From the NCBI RefSeq assembly GCF_014633365.1, contig NC_068347.1, positions 18,126,433 to 18,190,432 of the forward strand: DNA of 64,000 bases, in the 5' to 3' direction. The position numbers and the translations under genes were made by a program. The notes under the pieces are model-generated. The model was not told the origin of the DNA, made no database searches, and saw only the letters and a list, made by a program, of their open reading frames with translations. This document shows positions 23,320 to 34,029 of this stretch, one piece after another; position 1 is the stretch's first letter; each line of letters starts with the position of its first letter. Source of the DNA: Diospyros lotus (lineage: Eukaryota > Streptophyta > Magnoliopsida > Ericales > Ebenaceae).

Positions 23320-23837
23320 TCCTATGGGCTGGCTGATTTCCAGACCCAAGCATCGTCGTTCGCTGTGTCATCTTCAGACTCGGCTGCAGGTCCCTCAAGG
23401 TCGTCGTGCACAGTTGCTTCTTCTTCTTCGTCGTCCAAGTCAAGGTAGCCAGCGCCCATCATATTAGCTTAAACTGCCTCAATGTCATCCCAATCTCCAT
23501 CTGAGTCTAACATTTCGTCTCCTTCTACTTCAATCCCCTCATACATGTTGGTGGCGTGGTCGCGAAACTGTTGGCAATAAAAGTATAAGGATGCGTAATT
23601 GCCTTGAACGTGAAGTCCTTCAGCTAAGTCTCTCCAAACCCCTTCCATGTGATTTATCAAAAATTCCACTTGGGCATGCATCAGGGTTGGCCGTATGAAA
23701 CTGCTTGGCGACACATCTCTTAGTATACCTTCGAGAAGATCAAGGCGACCAAAGATGTTTACCATTTTTGGTTCATTGTCCACCCATTGGCTAGTCCAGT
23801 GGGTCACCCAGAATTGCTCAAGGTAATCTCCTTCCAT
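23320..23837 (-). pseudogene. Extra acidic ORF upstream of gag in element C
   Basis: From an ATG at 23837 a sense-strand frame runs 122 codons to a TAA near 23469. It then continues in the same frame for about 50 codons to TAG near 23320. A single point mutation (CAA to TAA is likely) has thus split a product of about 173 residues. The N-terminus is mixed and aromatic (EQFWVTHWTSQWVDNEP), and the C-terminus is strongly acidic (DLDDEEEEATVHDD, ESEDDTANDD). I recognise no domain. It lies between the leader and gag, about 120 bp ahead of gag's first Met. It may be a lineage-specific accessory protein, but nothing shows its function. Confidence 0.55.
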
Positions 23838-24128
23838 TCTGACATTGAAAAACTAATTAGATTTCCATTATTCACCGGGAATAGTAGACACATAGTGTCT
23901 GTACATGAATAATACACTAGGTAAGCTCCCAGGAAAGAGAGGTGGGTCACAAACGGACGCACTTAAGTACCAAGTCTTTCCTTAGCCAGAACTTTCCTAG
24001 ACGTGTACTTTCACTATAGCACACTTAAGTCCATAATCCCTAGATAAGGATTTCCTAATCTAAGTTTTTCTAAACCTCGGTTTCATAGATCCCAAATGAT
24101 CTATCCTAAATCTCCAAATAAAACTTTG
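23838..24128 (-). other. 5' leader of element C
   Basis: Untranslated leader between the primer site and the extra ORF. It shares long blocks with element B's leader (8390-8716), which suggests conserved packaging or priming signals in cis. Confidence 0.6.
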
Positions 24129-24142
24129 GTTCTGATACTAAC
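24129..24142 (-). other. Primer binding site of element C
   Basis: On the minus strand this reads GTTAGTATCAGAAC, one or two changes from the initiator-Met tRNA site TGGTATCAGAGC, against the LTR boundary TGTAACACC. Confidence 0.75.
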
Positions 24143-26462
24143 TGTAACACCCCGTCTTCCAGGGCATTAAAATATATGCTAGGATTGATTTTTTTTTTTT
24201 TTACACCAAACACAAATCAATAATAAATCCTCAATATAACCTTTATATATAACATTCCCAACCATAGCAAAAGAATGATACAATTTAAACATAAGCATAA
24301 GCAAGATCAGAACCTGCATGAAACCTCGAAAACATAATATAGGTTCATAAACATCATTTACCCAACACATCCTCACAAGCATTTATTTAAAATCTAAATA
24401 ATACAGCCGAATGAAATATATGGTCCTAGTCTCACATGGAACCCATAAAATTTTCGTCACGATTAGGCCTCGATCACCTCCTTGCCCTTCCGGCCGATTG
24501 CCTCGCCTGGAATGTGGAATATTCCAGGGACATAGTCCAATATTATAAGATGAAATCTTCTAAGTGAGGGTTAGATAAGCATGAATGAATGAATGATGCA
24601 TGGACATTTATAAACAAATACCCTAGTGTAACTTTCCTAGCCCACCAGCCCGACACAGAACCCTAGGCAAAATCCCGAACCTTTGCAGGATAACCCTAAC
24701 GTTGTTCCATCAATTGCCACCGGGGAATTACAGCTACACTCTTAGGGCAACATTCCAATCCCATGCACGAGTTTCAATATGACAATAATATTGTGCCATG
24801 TGAGTATCACAACTTTCCATGCAAATAGAATATGAACAAATATGATGAAGATGATCATAACATACATAAATATCATGCATAGAAAGGTATTCATGTTATG
24901 TACGGATTATAGGGACAAACCACTCACCTTTTACAAAGTTTGGGCTACCTCGAAAAGCGTGCAATCATCTCGTTTTTTGTGCTAACTTTCAAATTCGCGC
25001 CAATTGTTTCACCTCAAATCCCAAGGCACCCTAGGTAAGATATTTATTTAAGTCATCAATAAAAACTATTTTTTTTTTCATTTTTCTTGCCATTTTCTCT
25101 ATTTTTCTCCACTTAATTTCTCTAACAATCCAAAATAAATACCTATATCACTTTTTTTTCCAAATCCTTTTCCATGATAAATCCTAAAATATTTTTCTAA
25201 GCATATTAAAAATAATTCAAAAATTAACAAGGCCCCACGCACTAGCGCGTGATAGGGCGAATGAGACTGGCGTGTGAAGCCCATGTGCCGGTCATCTTCT
25301 CCGGCAAAGGCTTTACTGAAAAAATGGGATTTTCACACCTTGCTAAACTACATGTCAATTCGATCACGATGGTACCTGAATCAGCCTAAAATCGAAAGTC
25401 GGTCAATCGGGGGCTCGAAGTGTCAGCAAGAGCGTCTGCCTAGGGCTCCAACGAGGCTTCAGATCTCGCTCGTTCTTGCTTTGTTGCTCACGAAATTCTC
25501 TAGAAATGCTCTCTAACTTATGGGAAACAAAAGTCCTCTATCATTGCCTCTTAATTCATTCAAAAATGGCTTCGATTTGAGCTTTAATCTTCTAAAAATT
25601 TCAGCCATCGTTGAGCTCTCTTTAAAGGAAAAGTTGAAGCTCGAAATGGCCTTGGCTGCCTCACCCATTGCCTTAAACGTCCTCACCTCCCCTCGATCAA
25701 CCTAAAAGTATCCACTCGTGCCTGAAAAAGTAAGTTGCAGACTTCGATAATTCGGTCAGCTTTCTTGGCTGAATTTCTCAAAAATTTGGCCACCCCGATG
25801 GCCATTGTCAATTCATCATCATTCCTTGGCCATCCCTGACCACCCCTCATGCTAGTCCAGTGGCTTTCGGTGACTCTTTGTGGCCTGGTTGGATTCCATG
25901 GCCAAGATTTTTATTTTTTTACACTTTTGCCCCACTATTTTATCTTTACTATTTTGGCCCTCTTCCACAAAAGCCCCTCAATTTTTGAATATTTCCATTA
26001 AGTCCCTCAAGTTATAACCTTTCCATACCTCCCTTGAAATTTTTAGAAAAATGTCATTTTGACCCCTCGGGCAATTTTTTGGAAAATTATGCTTAGGCCC
26101 GAATTTTCGTTTTGGCTTTAAACCTCTTGGTTTCTTCCCGAAACTTCTGAAGGGTTGTCCTACTCGATGAACCGAAGCTTCCCAAGGCTTCCGTTACCTT
26201 CTCGGGAGTCTCCTACATTAATTCAATTTTTTAGCCTGATCCATAGCTATACCAAAAATGGTTTCTGATTCAATTTCTTTCGGTCTTACAAATCATGCCT
26301 TAATATGCTTGTTAAAAGAATTCCTATTTCCTTTGGCATTTAAGCTTTAAGGTTCTCCCTTCGACTTATTTGGTAAAAAAATTTTGGGCTTTTCAAATAC
26401 CTATTTTTCTCGAATTTCCATTTTTCCTTTAAGATAATAACCCAAAGTTCTTGGGTATTACA
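24143..26462 (-). repeat. 5' LTR of element C
   Basis: Starts TGTAACACCCC and ends GGGTATTACA on the plus strand, about 2.3 kb. It matches 14495-16427 over its right 1.9 kb. It has a poly-T run near 24188-24202. The right end is followed directly by element D LTR sequence. Confidence 0.88.
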
Positions 26463-26896
26463 CTCTCTGCCCATTTGATCAACCCATGTTAGTCCTATCC
26501 TGGCCCCTTGCAACAACATCATTACAGCCGTGTCTGGATTTTCACGTGTTCGCCTTAGATCCCATCCTCATTAATGATGGATCACATCCATATTAATGAG
26601 GGTCCCGTCGGCATCTTACTGCTGCATGGGCATTTCTGCCAACACCGGATATTTTGTCCCATCACCTACAAACGTACAACACATGCAGGAGGACGTCTCC
26701 TTCTCCTATATATCAAACAGCTCTTCTTAGAGCCCTGGTATGCTTTTCCTACCAACATACTGATACTCTGCATCTCCTTACTCGCTTATTTACTTAAGCA
26801 TCAAAGTATTTTGCAGGGACCGATCGGCGGGTCAACAAATCGAACCAGATAACCCCATTTCTCCTTCTTGGATTCATTACACCAGTGCGGATCAAC
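26463..26896 (+). repeat. 5' LTR of element D (3' part only)
   Basis: Matches 37600-38032 ('ccttgcaacaacatcattac', 'tgagggtcccgtcggca', 'gattcattacaccagt'). The first part is absent because element C's LTR ends at 26462. The right limit is either CATTACA at 26881 or CAACA near 26896. I see no clean primer site after it. Confidence 0.8.
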
Positions 26897-27660
26897 AAAT
26901 CACGATAGATCAATTCCAAATGTCAACATTTTAGTGCTAGAAGGAGGGCCTGCTCTGGTCAATATCAATGCCAAAAACGAGGAATACAAGAGGTTCCGAA
27001 GTGATGACCAACCAACCTGCAAACGATGCTAACTAGTTGTCGAAAATTCCACAGGTTGGGGGCACGGTTGCATCCGCTTCTATCCCTCCTCCGAACGTCC
27101 TCAAATGGTGTCCCTGCCCGCCTATGGCCTCTACCTCTAGGATAAAGGCGACGCAAGCCTAGCAGCAGCGTCAAGAAGTATTGGAGAATACCGTCATGCA
27201 GCTCGCTGATGCGGTTAGGGCACTTGCCCAAACACAAGTTTAGACAGCACATATGCATACAGGGGTCATGCCACCCGTGGGAGCCCCTTGACCTCCAGGC
27301 AGAGGGCTTTCACCAAATTAAAGAGAAGCCAAAATAGACCTATAGCGAGCTGGATCGGTTCACTCCTCAAACCTGCATTTTCGAAGGACAAAAGAACGGC
27401 GGTGCCATGAAGATGAACCAGGGGTGCATCCCTCTAAATGAAGGGCATGTGTGAGTCCTTGTAGAGATCGCCGTGAAGACGCTTATGAAAAAAGTTAACG
27501 ACGTGGGGATCCACGCCGGGGGGAAAGCTCAGTCAGAGTCAACCCTAGTTATGCTACCCACTGTAACTCCCTTGATCATGAGCTGAGGAGGCGTCCTCTT
27601 CCACGGGATCGCCATTCCCCAAAGCAAGACCTCGCGCGGGAAAAACAACCCCTCATGGGG
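26897..27660 (+). other. Leader and gag N-terminal region of element D
   Basis: About 760 bp with no long open frame, GC-richer than the flanks. It occupies the place of the leader and gag start. Open frames on the minus strand here (26965-27258, 27529-27762) lack domains. Confidence 0.45.
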
Positions 27661-28720
27661 CGATCTGCAAATTAGTGGGGGAACTACTACTGAGGATCCA
27701 GCAGTTGGAGGCGAGGCATGGGGAACATAACCGATGGGAAAGCCATGAAGAGAGGACCTCATTCTCCAGGGAAATCGAGTTGGAGCCTCTCCCCCACAGA
27801 TTCAAGGTCCTCAGTATCCCTCAATACAATGGGGATAGCGACTCATATGACCACCTGGATGCTTTCAATGTCCAGATGGACCTGCAGACTTCCAGCCCAT
27901 TAGCAAAATGATGAGTTTTCCCTGCGACCTTGGAAGACATACCTCAGGCATGGTTAAGGTGGCTCCATCCTTGTAGTATCTATAGTTGGGAGGAGTGCCA
28001 GAAGAAATTTATTGACCAGTACAGGTCGCTCCGAAGGCAGCTCGCCCTGACATGTCACCTCGCTACGGTGTTCCAACGATCCGACGAATCTTTGAAAGAT
28101 TATATAGAGAGGTTCAAGTGCGAGGTGAATAATATGGAAAGCCTCTCAGACGAGAGTATCTTGACCGCAATCTCCTCCGAACTTCGAAAGGATGGGAAGC
28201 TCTACGAAAGCATCTACAAGTCCCCCGTAAGAGACCTAAGCGAATTCTATGAGCGAGCTGTGAATGAGGTCTGATGGGAGGAAGCTTTTGGTTTGAAAAA
28301 ATCAAGCGATCAGAAAAAATGGGAGAGAGGGCGCTATCCAAAACAAGAAAAGAGGTGATGGAGACACTTGAAAAGAAGATCAAGGGCAGAATACTGGCAA
28401 TCAGACTATCAAAAAGGTAAGGTATGAGCAAGGGGTGGAGTGACCTCCACACTGAGGTTGGTATGAAAGTTACAATGTCCTGTCTAACTCTCAGGATAGG
28501 ATCTTTGCCACAAAATGGAGTAAATAAGACTTTGGAAGGCCTAACCCCATAAAGACTCCCGACAAATATAGAAACAAAAACAAGTTATGTGCCTATCACA
28601 ATGAGGCGGGACACATCACCTCCGAATGTTAGGCGCTAAAGGATGCGATTGAAGAGTTAATCAGGAAGGGTCACCTGCGTGATTATGTGGTGCGCCTAAG
28701 AGATCAACAATCCCAATAGT
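27661..28720 (+). pseudogene. Element D gag
   Basis: 27675-27911 gives LPHRFKVLSIPQYNGDSDSY. 27930-28274 gives PQAWLRWLHPCSIYSWEEC, then LKDYIERFKCEVNNMESLSD. This is the retrotransposon gag region of Tat elements. The knuckle near 28590-28630 reads CAYHNEAGHITSEC, a C-x2-H-x4-H-x4-C pattern usual in this lineage, followed by LKDAIEELIRKGHLRDYV. Stops at 27908, 28274 and after the knuckle break it. Confidence 0.8.
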
Positions 28721-28739
28721 CAGCCCAACCAAATCCTCG

Positions 28740-29482
28740 TCAAGCTCCTAAGCTGGACCAAACACTTACAATAAGAATCATTTTTACCATTCATGGAGGG
28801 CCTCATATTGCGAGGACTTCTAATAGATCCCATGAACGGTATGTTAGGGAAGTTGGTCACCTTTTGCTCGTTGGGAATAGCAGCTAAGAAGGGCCCTCCA
28901 AGAGAGCCAGAGTCCAAAGTGGCTCCAGACGATATTGCTTTCACTAAGGATGATTCCAGAGATGTGCACTGAACACATAACGATGCCCTTATGGTCTGAG
29001 CCCGTATTGGCAATATGGAAGTGCGAAGAATCATGGTAGATATAGGCAGTTCAGTAAATGTCATGTATAGAGGGTGCTTTGACTAGATGGGACTGGAGTT
29101 AGACTAGCTGATAGCATCCTTAGAACCGCTATATGGATTCACCGGTGACGCAGTAATTCCAAAAGGACGCATAAGGCTCCCACTCACGGTTGGGGAATCA
29201 GATTTTTAAGCCATAGCAATAGCAGATTTCCTTGTCATCAATAGCCCATCTACGTACGACATCTTCATGGGGAGGCCTGCCATGAATGACCTAGATCTAT
29301 TTGTCTCAACCAAAGTCTTGGCGATAAAGTTCCCGACTCCAAATGGGACCGGGTGCATAAGAGGCGAGCAATATTTAGCGAGACGCTGCTATAAGGAAGC
29401 ACTGAAAATAGGGCTCAAAGGAAAAAAAAAAAAAAAGGCCAATATGGTCTTTAGAGGGGAAGCGCGAGTCATTTCCAGCTAA
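28740..29482 (+). pseudogene. Element D aspartic protease
   Basis: MVDIGSSVNVMY near 29036-29070 is the active-site strand with DIG where D(S/T/G)G is expected. Downstream STYDIFMGRPAMNDLDLFV and KFPTPNGTGCIRGEQYLARRCY (29267-29400) match the usual Tat protease end. Stops interrupt it. A 16-base A run at 29422-29437 is a likely slippage site. Confidence 0.72.
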
Positions 29483-29497
29483 GGAGTCAACCACAAT

Positions 29498-30640
29498 TTG
29501 GACCGGGGCGAGATGGATTGCGATCGAGATGCCAGCCCAACAGACGAACTGGAAGATATTGTAGTCAGCAACCTCCATACTAAAAAATGCCTTAAAGTGG
29601 GAAAATGCCTCTCCCTTGAGGTAAAGTCCCAATTGATTGATTTCCTTAAAGCAAATTTGGATGTATTTGCATGGAACTATGAAGATATGATAGGAATAAA
29701 CCCGAGCGTGATGCTACATCGACTCAATATCAATCTCAACCATAAGCCAATTTTCCAGAAGATGAGATCCATGATGAATGAGCGTTACGCGACCTGAAAG
29801 AAGAGGTAGACAAACTCTTGGCCAACAAATTTATCAGGGAAGCCCATTACCCGACCTAGGTGGCGAACCCAATCCTAGTGAAGAAAAAGAATGGAAAGTG
29901 GAGGACCTGCGTTGACTTCACAAATTTGAACAAAGCCTGCCCAAAAAACAGTTTCCCTCTACCCAGAATTGACCGGCTCGTGGATGCAACAACTGGCCAC
30001 CAACTTCTTAGCTTTATGGATGCCTATTCGGGGTACAACCAGATCCCTATGAACCCCGACGAGGAGGAGCATACATCATTTGTGACGAATTAGGGGCTAT
30101 ACTGCTACAAGGTAATGCCTTTTGGACTAAGGAATGGAGGAGCTACATACCAACGGCTAGTTAACATGATGTTCAGAGATCTGATCAGATGAACCATGGT
30201 GGTATACATTGATGATATGATAGTAAAGTCCAGGCAAGCCACCAACCACATCAGCGACCTAGAAGAAGCATTCCAGATTCTAAGAAAGTACCAGATGAAA
30301 TTGAATCCGCTCAAATGCTCATTCGGTGTGGCTTCTGGAAGATTTTTGGGATTCATGGTGAATGAAAGAGGGATCGAGGACAACCCGGAGAAAATTTGAG
30401 CTCTGCTTGACATGCGATCACCCACCAAGATGAAAGAAGTGCAAAGCCTTAATGGCCAAATCACTGCACTCAACAGGTTTGTCTCCAAAGCATCTGATAA
30501 GTTCATTCCATTCTTTAATGTCTTAAAGCAGGCAAAGAGCTTCGTGTGGATGGAGGAGTGTGAAAACGTTTTCCAATAACTGAAGGAATATATGAGACGA
30601 GCCCCCCTCATGGCAAAACCCAAGGACGAAGAGGAATTGA
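29498..30640 (+). pseudogene. Element D reverse transcriptase
   Basis: Parts in order: LIDFLKANLDVFAWNYEDM (29498-29797), MANPILVKKKNGKWRTCVDF and PLPRIDRLVDATTGHQLLSFMDAYSGYNQIPM (29860-30093), a KVMPFGLRN segment in another frame, then MVVYIDDMIVKS (30196-30230) with the catalytic YIDD intact, and LKCSFGVASGRFLGFMVNERGI. Frame changes between blocks show decay even though the active site survives. Confidence 0.83.
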
Positions 30641-31460
30641 TTGTCTAAGTATGCTATCAGCACATCACTAGTGCAAGAAGAAGACTGAGTGCAGTACCCG
30701 GTGTATTATGTGAGCCACAAACTACTTAATGCTGAAACGAGGTACACCCTCATGGAAAAGCTTGTCTATTCCTTAGTGGTCACGTCAAGAAAGCTACGCC
30801 TTTATTTCCAAGCCCATCAGATTGGTGTATTGACCAAACATCCACTGAAATAGATCTTACAGAAGCCTGACTCATTTGGCCATCTACTCAAGTTGGCTAT
30901 TGAGCTCGCCCAATTCAACATAGAGTACAAGCCAAGGTCAGCCAACAAGGGGCAGGTGTTGGCAGATTTTGTCGCAAAATTCACAGGACCGGTGGAGGAA
31001 ACCGTCTCCCCAATATTTCTTATCTTGGAGTTATTTATGGATGGTTCTTCCAGGGAGCATGGATCTGGAACTGGTGTGCTCTTAATAAGCCAAGAGGGAC
31101 ACAAGATTCCTTATGCGTTGAGGTTTGGATTCAAAGAAACTAATAATGAAGCCGCGTACGAAGCGTTGTTGGCTGGTTTGCACTTGGAAAGAAAAGTCAA
31201 GGCAGAGTGGTTAGCAATTTTCAGTGACTCCCAGCTTATAGTCTGTCAAATACGAGGAGAGTATCAAGCAAAGGGCCCAAATATGGTAGCATACCTTTAG
31301 AAAGTTAATGAACTATTTTGCCTCTTCGAGGAGTGAAAATTGAATCAAGTACCAAGGAGCCATAACTCTCACACCGATGCCCTTGCTCGCTTGGCGTTAG
31401 TGGGAGACGCGGACGCGTTAGGGGCCATTCCTGTGGAGTTCTTAGCAATACCGAGCACAA
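30641..31460 (+). pseudogene. Element D RNase H and second archaeal-type RNase H
   Basis: The first RNase H is badly broken (30641-30960). The second (30893-31460) is clear: LFMDGSSREHGSGTGVLL (Asp), NNEAAYEALLAGL (Glu), FSDSQLIVCQIRGEY (Asp) and, after a stop, SHTDALARLA (fourth acidic residue). Two RNase H domains in a row are diagnostic of Tat elements. All four residues of the second domain are present. Confidence 0.82.
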
Positions 31461-31599
31461 AAAAATAAAATGAGATGTTAGTGATCGAGCCGAGGTCGGA
31501 TTCATGGATGAGGCCTATCATTGAATATTTGTAAGAAGAAAAGTTGCCAAGTGACAAGTTAGAAGCACGACGTACGTGAGCTCGGGCAACCAAATACTA

Positions 31600-32740
31600 T
31601 ATTCACAACGACGTGCTGTACAAAAGGGGGTTTTCAACCCCGCTGTTGAGATGCATCGATAAACCTGATTGCCAGGTAGTTCTTACAGAAATCCATGCCG
31701 ATCACTGCGACAATCATGCTGGGGGAGTATCTTTGGCCCAAAAGACACTTGCTAGGGTTTCTATTGGTTTACCATGAAGCAAGATGCTGTAAATCTGGTG
31801 AAGAAGTGTGATGCATGCCAAAGGTTTGCAAAGATACCGCGAGCTCCCCCCGCCTACCTACAACAAATGAGCAACCCATGGCCCTTCGCCATATGGGCCA
31901 TCGACCTGATCGGGCCGCTTCTGACAGCTCGCGACAGATGCAAGCATGCTATCGTGGCTGTTGGTTATATCACCAAGTGAGCAGAAGCAAAGGAGCTCGC
32001 ACAGATATCCACTACAAAAGTAGAAAAGTTTGTATGGAGTGATATCATCTGCAGATTCGGAGTTCCTCAACAGATAGTCACAGACAATGGAAGCCAGTTT
32101 ACTAGCGAGTATTTCGTCCAATTTTGCGAATCACTAGGGATCAAGAAGAGCTTCATAGTCGTGGATCACCCACAAGCCAACGGACAAGTCGAAGCTGTCA
32201 ACAAAATAATCAAGCAGGCATTAAAGACCAAGTTGGAGGCCAAAAAGGGAGCCTAGGTGAACGAGCTACAAACCGTGTTTTGGGCCTATCGGACCACAAC
32301 TCACACCACCACGGGAGAAACTCCCTTCTCTATGGTATATGGGTTTGAGGCTTCCAATAGAAAATGAAGTGATCAGTCAGCGTAGAGCCACCTTTGATCC
32401 AAAGGACAATGGCCAGCTATTGGCCACGAATCTAGATTTACTTGAAGAAGCAAGAGAGCTAGGTCGCATGAAAGTAGCAACCTACCAACAACGCATTGCG
32501 AGATACTATAATCAGAAGGTTCGGGTCCGATACTACAACATCGGCGACCTCGTGCTGCGCCTTGTTCTCCCTGGAGTTCGCAAGACCAGCGATGGGGTAT
32601 TCGACCCAAACTGGGAAGACCCCTATATTATAAAAGAAAGCCTCAGCAATGGAGCGTATCACTTGCCCGACATGGATGGAGCCATTCTCCCATGAGCTTG
32701 GAACGCAGAACATCTGAGGCCATATTTTCGATAAGCAAAC
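31600..32740 (+). pseudogene. Element D integrase
   Basis: The zinc-finger half (VKKCDACQRFAK) is followed by WAIDLIGPLLTA (first Asp), then past a stop VTDNGSQFTSEYF (second Asp) and HPQANGQVEAVNKI (Glu), so the DDE triad is intact. The C-terminal part at 32339-32695 reads VATYQQRIARYYNQKV, IGDLVLRLVLPGV and PNWEDPYIIKESLSNGAYHL. No chromodomain is present. Stops at 31978 and near 32256 and 32365 break it. Confidence 0.83.
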
Positions 32741-32929
32741 ATTTCTCTTTCACATGATATTAGCTATCAATGGACATCTCATTTTCACCAACATTACTTT
32801 GTTAAATTGAGCATTCGGTTTATACGATATTAATGTGTCTTTTTTCTGCCAAATCTTATTACTTCCACATTTCGGTTGCTAAAAATAAGAATCAGAAGAT
32901 AGTCTGGAGTATGGGAGCTATGGCCTGCG

Positions 32930-33400
32930 AGCTGGGTCCCATTCAACTTGGCTTACGCGCCATGGTTTGAGGATTACCTGAGCATTCACCATAGTCCTCA
33001 CCTTAGACCAAGCTTCAAAAAATATATATATATATACAATCCATTCATCTTGGCCTATTGTCATGGTTTGGAATCTACCAAGCAGCCACCTGCATTAAGT
33101 TATCTCAAGTCAAAAGTTCACTAGCTGGGGTCCTTTCATCTTGACGCAAGTCATGGTTTGCGACCTACCTGGGTGTTCCCTCTCGACTACATTATTTTTT
33201 TATGTTCAATTGAATATCTTTTAAGTTGCGAGCTGAGAACTGTTCCTCTTGATTTAAAGTCATGGTTTGGTATCTACTAAACAATCGTTTCCATTATTTA
33301 AGCTGAGGGTTCGTTAGCTGGGGTCCTTTCCTCTTAACTCAAGTCATGGTCTGTGACTTTCCTGGGTGTTCCCTCTTAGCTTCTTAAACTTGTAACAAGC
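32930..33400 (+). repeat. Imperfect tandem repeats after element D pol
   Basis: The motif GTCATGGTTTG(C/G)GA-like, followed by CTACC(T/A) and 'gggtgttccctc', recurs about every 90-120 bases (near 32956, 33063, 33151, 33259 and 33343). Tandem repeats in this position are known for Tat-type elements such as Retand and Ogre. Confidence 0.65.
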
Positions 33401-34029
33401 CAAGATATGTCAATTGAGGTTGCAGGACGGTCTACCTGGACATATATCTCGACAAACTTTTCATTATAACGTATATGATATTTCGTTGGGACGTGTTAGC
33501 TAAGGTTCACCTTAATTTTCCTAAATATTGCTATTTGTGACCTACTAGACACGCATCTTGATTGTCAAATATTATATTCATCGGTCGTGAGTTGATCAGT
33601 CTTGGCATATTAACTGGGACTATAGGATGATCTATCGGAACGTGCATCCTTGCAAGGTTTTCAATATGATCTTGTCAAAAACGTGTTACCTAAGGTTAGT
33701 CTTAAATTTTCCTAAAGCATGGGAGATCACGCCTTACTGGGCACGCGTTGATAGTCATTACACCTAATATCGATGACCTGTCTTGAGCTTGTTAAATCTG
33801 CGAGCTGGGAATTCTCTGGATCTGTATGAACTTATCGGCCTCAAGTTATATTATTGAAGATTTCTTCCAAGTCATGAAGATCATTTTAAGTTATATCTTG
33901 AAGATTGATTCAAGTGTTATCCTTTTGAGTTTCATTCAAACTTCAAGATCGATTGGCTTGAGTTCACGAAAAAATTTAAAGCAAAAAGCACATGCTCAGA
34001 AAAGTGTTGCATTTCATTGAACAATTACT
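33401..34029. other. Spacer between element D pol repeats and its antisense gene
   Basis: AT-rich, with weak echoes of the preceding repeat and no coding frame. It holds the likely 3' end of both the sense pol transcript and the antisense gene. Confidence 0.5.

Larger units (their letters stand above)
14495..26462 (-). mobile_element. Element C: Tekay/Del-like chromovirus (Ty3/gypsy)
   Basis: LTRs of about 2.3 kb flank a complete but decayed gag-pol on the minus strand. Integrase ends in a GPY/F module and a chromo-like tail. The left LTR is split by element A, and its first part lies beyond the window. Integrase is split by a solo LTR (17768-19598). The right LTR runs directly into truncated LTR sequence of element D, so C inserted into D. 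It differs from simple chromoviruses in carrying an extra ORF before gag (23320-23837). Protease, RT and integrase active sites are all mutated. Confidence 0.85.
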
